Shown here piece after piece: positions 13,490-15,509 of a DNA stretch of 15,509 bases; position 1 is the first letter of the stretch; every line of letters starts with the position of its first letter. The DNA comes from Lachnospiraceae bacterium. Lineage in GTDB: Bacteria; Bacillota; Clostridia; Lachnospirales; Lachnospiraceae. The notes under the pieces were generated by a model. It was not told the DNA's origin. It saw only the letters and a list, made by a program, of their open reading frames with translations, and did not search any database. The stretch spans positions 1-15,509 of the forward strand of contig CAAFNG010000183.1 of NCBI GenBank assembly GCA_900764225.1. Direction: 5' to 3'. A program made the translations under genes and the position numbers.

Positions 13490-14176
13490 TTACAGATTCT
13501 GTTCTGTTTTCTTTCCACGCATATGAGCTACAGATCTCTGATCTTCATAATCCTCAGTTCTCTGCGGATAAAACAGCAGGTGACCGAACAGGGCCAGTGT
13601 GGTACCGAGACAGACATCAATAACCGAATGCTGCTTGATACACATAGTAGACAGGATGATCAGCGAGGAAAGGATCAAAGATCCTCCCTGGAGCCATTTC
13701 TTATCCTTCAGTGTCTGGCAGTTGTGAATTGCAAAATAAACAGCCAGGGAATTGAATACATGGATGCTTGGCAGAATATTGGTCGGTGTATCTGTCCGGT
13801 AAATACCTGCAATAAGCTGTGTAAATATGTTATTACGCGGAAATACTGCCGGACGGAGCTGCTGGACATTCGGGTAAACATAGGAGACTACAAGAAAAAC
13901 AGTCATACCCATCATCAGGTTGAATATCAGCTGGTAATATTCCCGTTTATTCTGGCGAAACAGAAAATAGACAACAGTAAGTATCACATACGGAAACCAT
14001 AAAAGATACGGGATAATAAAAACCTCGCAGAACGGGATCATATCATCAAAAACAGTATGTACAACATGGTAGGCACGTACAGGACGGTATTCAAGATAGT
14101 TGAACAGTATGAGATACACGATAAAATAGGCTATTATCACAAAACCGTGCCTGTATTTTTTTATTTTACTCAACAT
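13490..14176 (-). CDS. PAP2-like membrane phosphatase
   Basis: 228 residues, about six membrane helices. The active-site signatures of the type 2 phosphatidic acid phosphatase superfamily are present in the Aur1-like form: LPSIHV with His139 (motif 2, PSGH-like), and Ser176 followed by KQHSVID with His183 and Asp187 (motif 3, HxxxD). Motif 1 is partial: LRP is at 107-109 but the expected lysine seven residues before the arginine is Tyr101. The active site should face outward, hydrolysing a lipid phosphate or moving a phospho-headgroup; the substrate is unknown. ATG 14176 follows AAAGGAAG. It lies 78 bp downstream of the lipid kinase gene, with its own probable promoter overlapping that gene's stop, and terminates at 13438-13481. 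Confidence 0.85.
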   Translation of the reverse strand: MLSKIKKYRHGFVIIAYFIVYLILFNYLEYRPVRAYHVVHTVFDDMIPFCEVFIIPYLLWFPYVILTVVYFLFRQNKREYYQLIFNLMMGMTVFLVVSYVYPNVQQLRPAVFPRNNIFTQLIAGIYRTDTPTNILPSIHVFNSLAVYFAIHNCQTLKDKKWLQGGSLILSSLIILSTMCIKQHSVIDVCLGTTLALFGHLLFYPQRTEDYEDQRSVAHMRGKKTEQNL

Positions 14177-14198
14177 TTTGCTTCCTTTCTTGAAGAGT

Positions 14199-14213
14199 GG
14201 CTGTCGGACAGCC
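14199..14213 (-). repeat. GC-rich 15-bp dyad in the PAP2 gene leader
   Basis: GGCTGTC and GACAGCC are perfect inverted arms around a single base. As RNA it can form a 5-bp hairpin with a 5-nt loop 23 nt before the start codon. There is no T-run. It may be an operator or a leader hairpin. Confidence 0.45.
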
Positions 14214-14253
14214 GTTCAGTCTTAAGCTTCTGTGTGTTAAGTATCTATCTGCT

Positions 14254-14282
14254 ACTATAACACAGGCATTATGATTTTTAAA
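14254..14282 (-). promoter_or_regulatory. Probable promoter for the PAP2-like gene
   Basis: On the minus strand TTTAAA (14282-14277), 17-bp spacer ending in TGT, then TATAGT (14259-14254). It overlaps the last codons and the TAG stop of the lipid kinase gene. Confidence 0.5.
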
Positions 14283-15187
14283 GGTTTCTTTTCGATTGTC
14301 ACAGAAAATTCACGTTGTATTCCGCCGGATTCTCCGTCTTTATGAACGGGAAGCGGACGATTACTTGTAAAACTTACGTCCTTACACTGAAAAATATGTA
14401 CGCCATGAAGTTTTGTGTGTTTTCCGAAGAGTGCGCCTGGAAGGCAGAAAAGCATTTTGAGCTTGGAAATGCCTTCAATGACGATCACATCCAGAAGGCC
14501 GTCATCCGGCTGTGCGTCCGGGCAGAATTTAAATCCTCCGCCCTCGTATTTCTGATTCATCACTGCCGCAAACCAGGTTTTCGGGAAGGTTCTCGTGTTC
14601 TGACTGTCAGCTTTTACCGTGACCGATGCAGGAGAAAGAAACAGGAATTGTTTCAACGCGATCATAAGGTAGACGAGTTTTCCCATATGGAGACGGTTGA
14701 GAAATTTTTTGCCGGAGGTGATCAGAACCTCCTGACATACTGCTGCATCGTACCCCATTCCTGCACTGATCCCGAAGCGGTAAGCATGGGAACCAAGCGT
14801 TATCTTAGGGATATCCATGGACATGATACGCGCCTTCTCCAGAATGGAGTGAAGTGCCTTTTCCGGATCCATGGGAAGTCCCATACTGCGGCAGAAATCG
14901 TTGCCGGAGCCGGTAGGAATGTAACCGAAGATCACACTGTCTGGATCACAGATTCCGGTGAGCACTTCGTAAATAGTGCCATCACCGCCGACAGTAATCA
15001 GTGTGACAGGATTGTCCGGCGTGCCCTGTGCACTGAGTCTGTGGGCAAGCTCTGTAGCGTGTCCTACATATTCTGTGAGAAAGTACTGATATGAGATCCC
15101 CTGACTTTCCATGATGCTGCGGAGATGGTTCCAGATGTCACGTCCCTGGCCTGATCTCGAATTGGGATTCACAATAAAAGAATACAT
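14255..15187 (-). CDS. Diacylglycerol kinase-like lipid kinase (DAGK_cat, YegS/DgkB type)
   Basis: 310 residues, the normal size for soluble bacterial DAGK_cat kinases. The opening is YSFIVNPNSRSGQGR. The nucleotide loop is GGDGT at 67-71, followed by IPTGSGNDF (90-98). The C-terminal half carries GGGFKFCPDAQPDDGLLDV, typical of the beta-sandwich domain. It should phosphorylate diacylglycerol or a related lipid with ATP at the inner membrane face; in B. subtilis DgkB recycles diacylglycerol released by lipoteichoic acid synthesis. Tyr73 stands where many relatives have Asn after GGDGTI. I chose ATG 15187 because GGAGGG sits 10 nt upstream; an in-frame TTG at 15205 lies within that ribosome site. 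It is followed by a PAP2-like phosphatase that may reverse its reaction. Confidence 0.93.
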   Translation of the reverse strand: MYSFIVNPNSRSGQGRDIWNHLRSIMESQGISYQYFLTEYVGHATELAHRLSAQGTPDNPVTLITVGGDGTIYEVLTGICDPDSVIFGYIPTGSGNDFCRSMGLPMDPEKALHSILEKARIMSMDIPKITLGSHAYRFGISAGMGYDAAVCQEVLITSGKKFLNRLHMGKLVYLMIALKQFLFLSPASVTVKADSQNTRTFPKTWFAAVMNQKYEGGGFKFCPDAQPDDGLLDVIVIEGISKLKMLFCLPGALFGKHTKLHGVHIFQCKDVSFTSNRPLPVHKDGESGGIQREFSVTIEKKPLKIIMPVL

Positions 15188-15220
15188 AATATAAAAACCC
15201 TCCAAACTACTTTCAGCCTT

Positions 15221-15249
15221 ATCATAACATCGGAGGCGGTCTTTTACAA
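15221..15249 (-). promoter_or_regulatory. SigA-type promoter for the lipid kinase gene
   Basis: On the minus strand TTGTAA (15249-15244), a 17-bp spacer ending in TGT, and TATGAT (15226-15221). Ideal spacing plus an extended -10. The predicted leader is about 30 nt. Confidence 0.75.
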
Positions 15250-15306
15250 ATTAAAATTTCTTAAGGATTTCTAAAATATAGTAAAACAGATAGCACAGGT
15301 TTATAT

Positions 15307-15345
15307 TTTACATAAATTTAACGATATCTTCATCCTGGATTTTAC
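15307..15345 (+). promoter_or_regulatory. 11-bp-phased TT(T/A)AC-like repeats upstream of the response regulator
   Basis: Hexamers start every 11 bp: TTTACA (15307), TTAACG (15318), TTCATC (15329) and TTTTAC (15340). The first two, 5 bp apart, look like a B. subtilis PhoP box (TT(A/C/T)ACA half sites with about 5 bp between). The last two are weaker. A binding site for the response regulator's own product is inference. Confidence 0.35.
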
Positions 15346-15370
15346 GAAGAAAATTTATACTTGATATAAA
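15341..15370 (+). promoter_or_regulatory. Possible promoter for the response regulator gene
   Basis: TTTACG (15341-15346), 18-bp spacer ending in TGA, and TATAAA (15365-15370). The extended -10 makes up for the weak -35. Leader of about 55 nt. Confidence 0.45.
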
Positions 15371-15430
15371 TAAAGAATTATCATGTAAAAAGATGTTTTG
15401 TAAAAAAGAGAATGAATTCGGAGGAAGATT

Positions 15431-15485
15431 ATGATATACCTTGTAGAAGATGATGAAAGTATCCGCGAGCTTGTTGTATATACAC
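15431..15485 (+). CDS. Response regulator, N-terminal fragment (cut by contig end)
   Basis: ATG 15431 follows GGAGGAAG at good spacing. Eighteen codons read MIYLVEDDESIRELVVYT before the adapter begins at 15486. This is the first strand of a CheY-like receiver domain: V-E-D-D gives the acidic pair that binds Mg next to the phosphorylated aspartate, which lies beyond the end. The I-R-E-L-V-x-Y-T run is usual in clostridial PhoB/PhoP-like OmpR-family regulators, but the output domain is not in the window, so the subfamily is a guess. The upstream 11-bp-phased repeats would suit a PhoP-type regulator. A histidine kinase gene probably follows outside the window. Confidence 0.85.
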
Positions 15486-15509
15486 CTGTCTCTTATACAC
15501 ATCTCCGAG
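15486..15509. other. Illumina Nextera adapter remnant (not genomic)
   Basis: The last 24 bases are the reverse complement of the Tn5 mosaic end plus CTCGG, the same read-2-side adapter as at bases 29-52. Together they mimic 24-bp terminal inverted repeats, but they are library sequence. Confidence 0.98.

Noticed and set aside
14315..15094. 259-codon plus-strand frame inside the lipid kinase gene
   Set aside because: Shadow of the minus-strand kinase with no ribosome site or domain.
15308..15502. 64-codon minus-strand frame beginning MCIRDR
   Set aside because: Its start lies in the adapter; MCIRDR is translated adapter. The rest is A/T-rich leader read backwards.
29..15509. 24-bp terminal inverted repeats suggesting a composite transposon
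   Set aside because: Both copies are Nextera adapter with the Tn5 mosaic end used in library preparation, and no transposase gene is present.

Overview
The window is chromosomal housekeeping DNA from a low-to-moderate-GC Gram-positive of the Clostridia, most probably a gut Lachnospiraceae. This rests on purine-rich GGAGG ribosome sites, extended -10 promoters (TGn before the hexamer), A/T-flanked intrinsic terminators, and familiar clostridial families (Mbeg1-like hydrolase, DUF3784-like protein, PG-binding L,D-transpeptidase, two MATE transporters). The genus is inference. No phage, IS element, CRISPR array, tRNA or rRNA is visible. Both ends are library adapter (1-52 and 15486-15509, Nextera/Tn5 mosaic end), so the piece is a contig whose terminal genes are cut artificially.

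Layout. 53-163 (-) is the N-terminus of a small Cro/C1-type HTH regulator, divergent from a small two-helix membrane protein (262-486). Then come an Mbeg1-like alpha/beta hydrolase (604-1722), homoserine dehydrogenase (1776-3071) and phosphoglycerate mutase gpmI (3223-4764), closed by a strong terminator. A MATE exporter (4963-6315) follows from a near-consensus promoter. Next is a membrane-anchored L,D-transpeptidase (6476-8110) with an unusual repeat-bearing leader, and a DUF3784-like membrane protein (8175-8471). A bidirectional terminator separates these from the leftward HAD phosphatase - MATE operon (10541 down to 8560). Rightward from the divergent region runs a 576-residue fusion of SfsA and MutY (10685-12415), overlapping by 4 nt a family 2 glycosyltransferase (12412-13428). 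A second bidirectional terminator is followed by the leftward pair lipid kinase (15187-14255) and PAP2-like phosphatase (14176-13490). The right end holds the first 18 codons of a response regulator.

How the genes fit. Most are independent short transcription units. Three arrangements look functional: the HAD-MATE coupled pair under an operator-like dyad, the lipid kinase/PAP2 pair with opposing chemistry on lipid phosphates, and the SfsA-MutY fusion, which joins a PD-(D/E)XK nuclease-like protein to the adenine glycosylase that repairs A:8-oxoG. The fusion is the most noteworthy biology here. Further points of interest are the triple 10-bp repeat in the L,D-transpeptidase leader and the 11-bp-phased repeats upstream of the response regulator.
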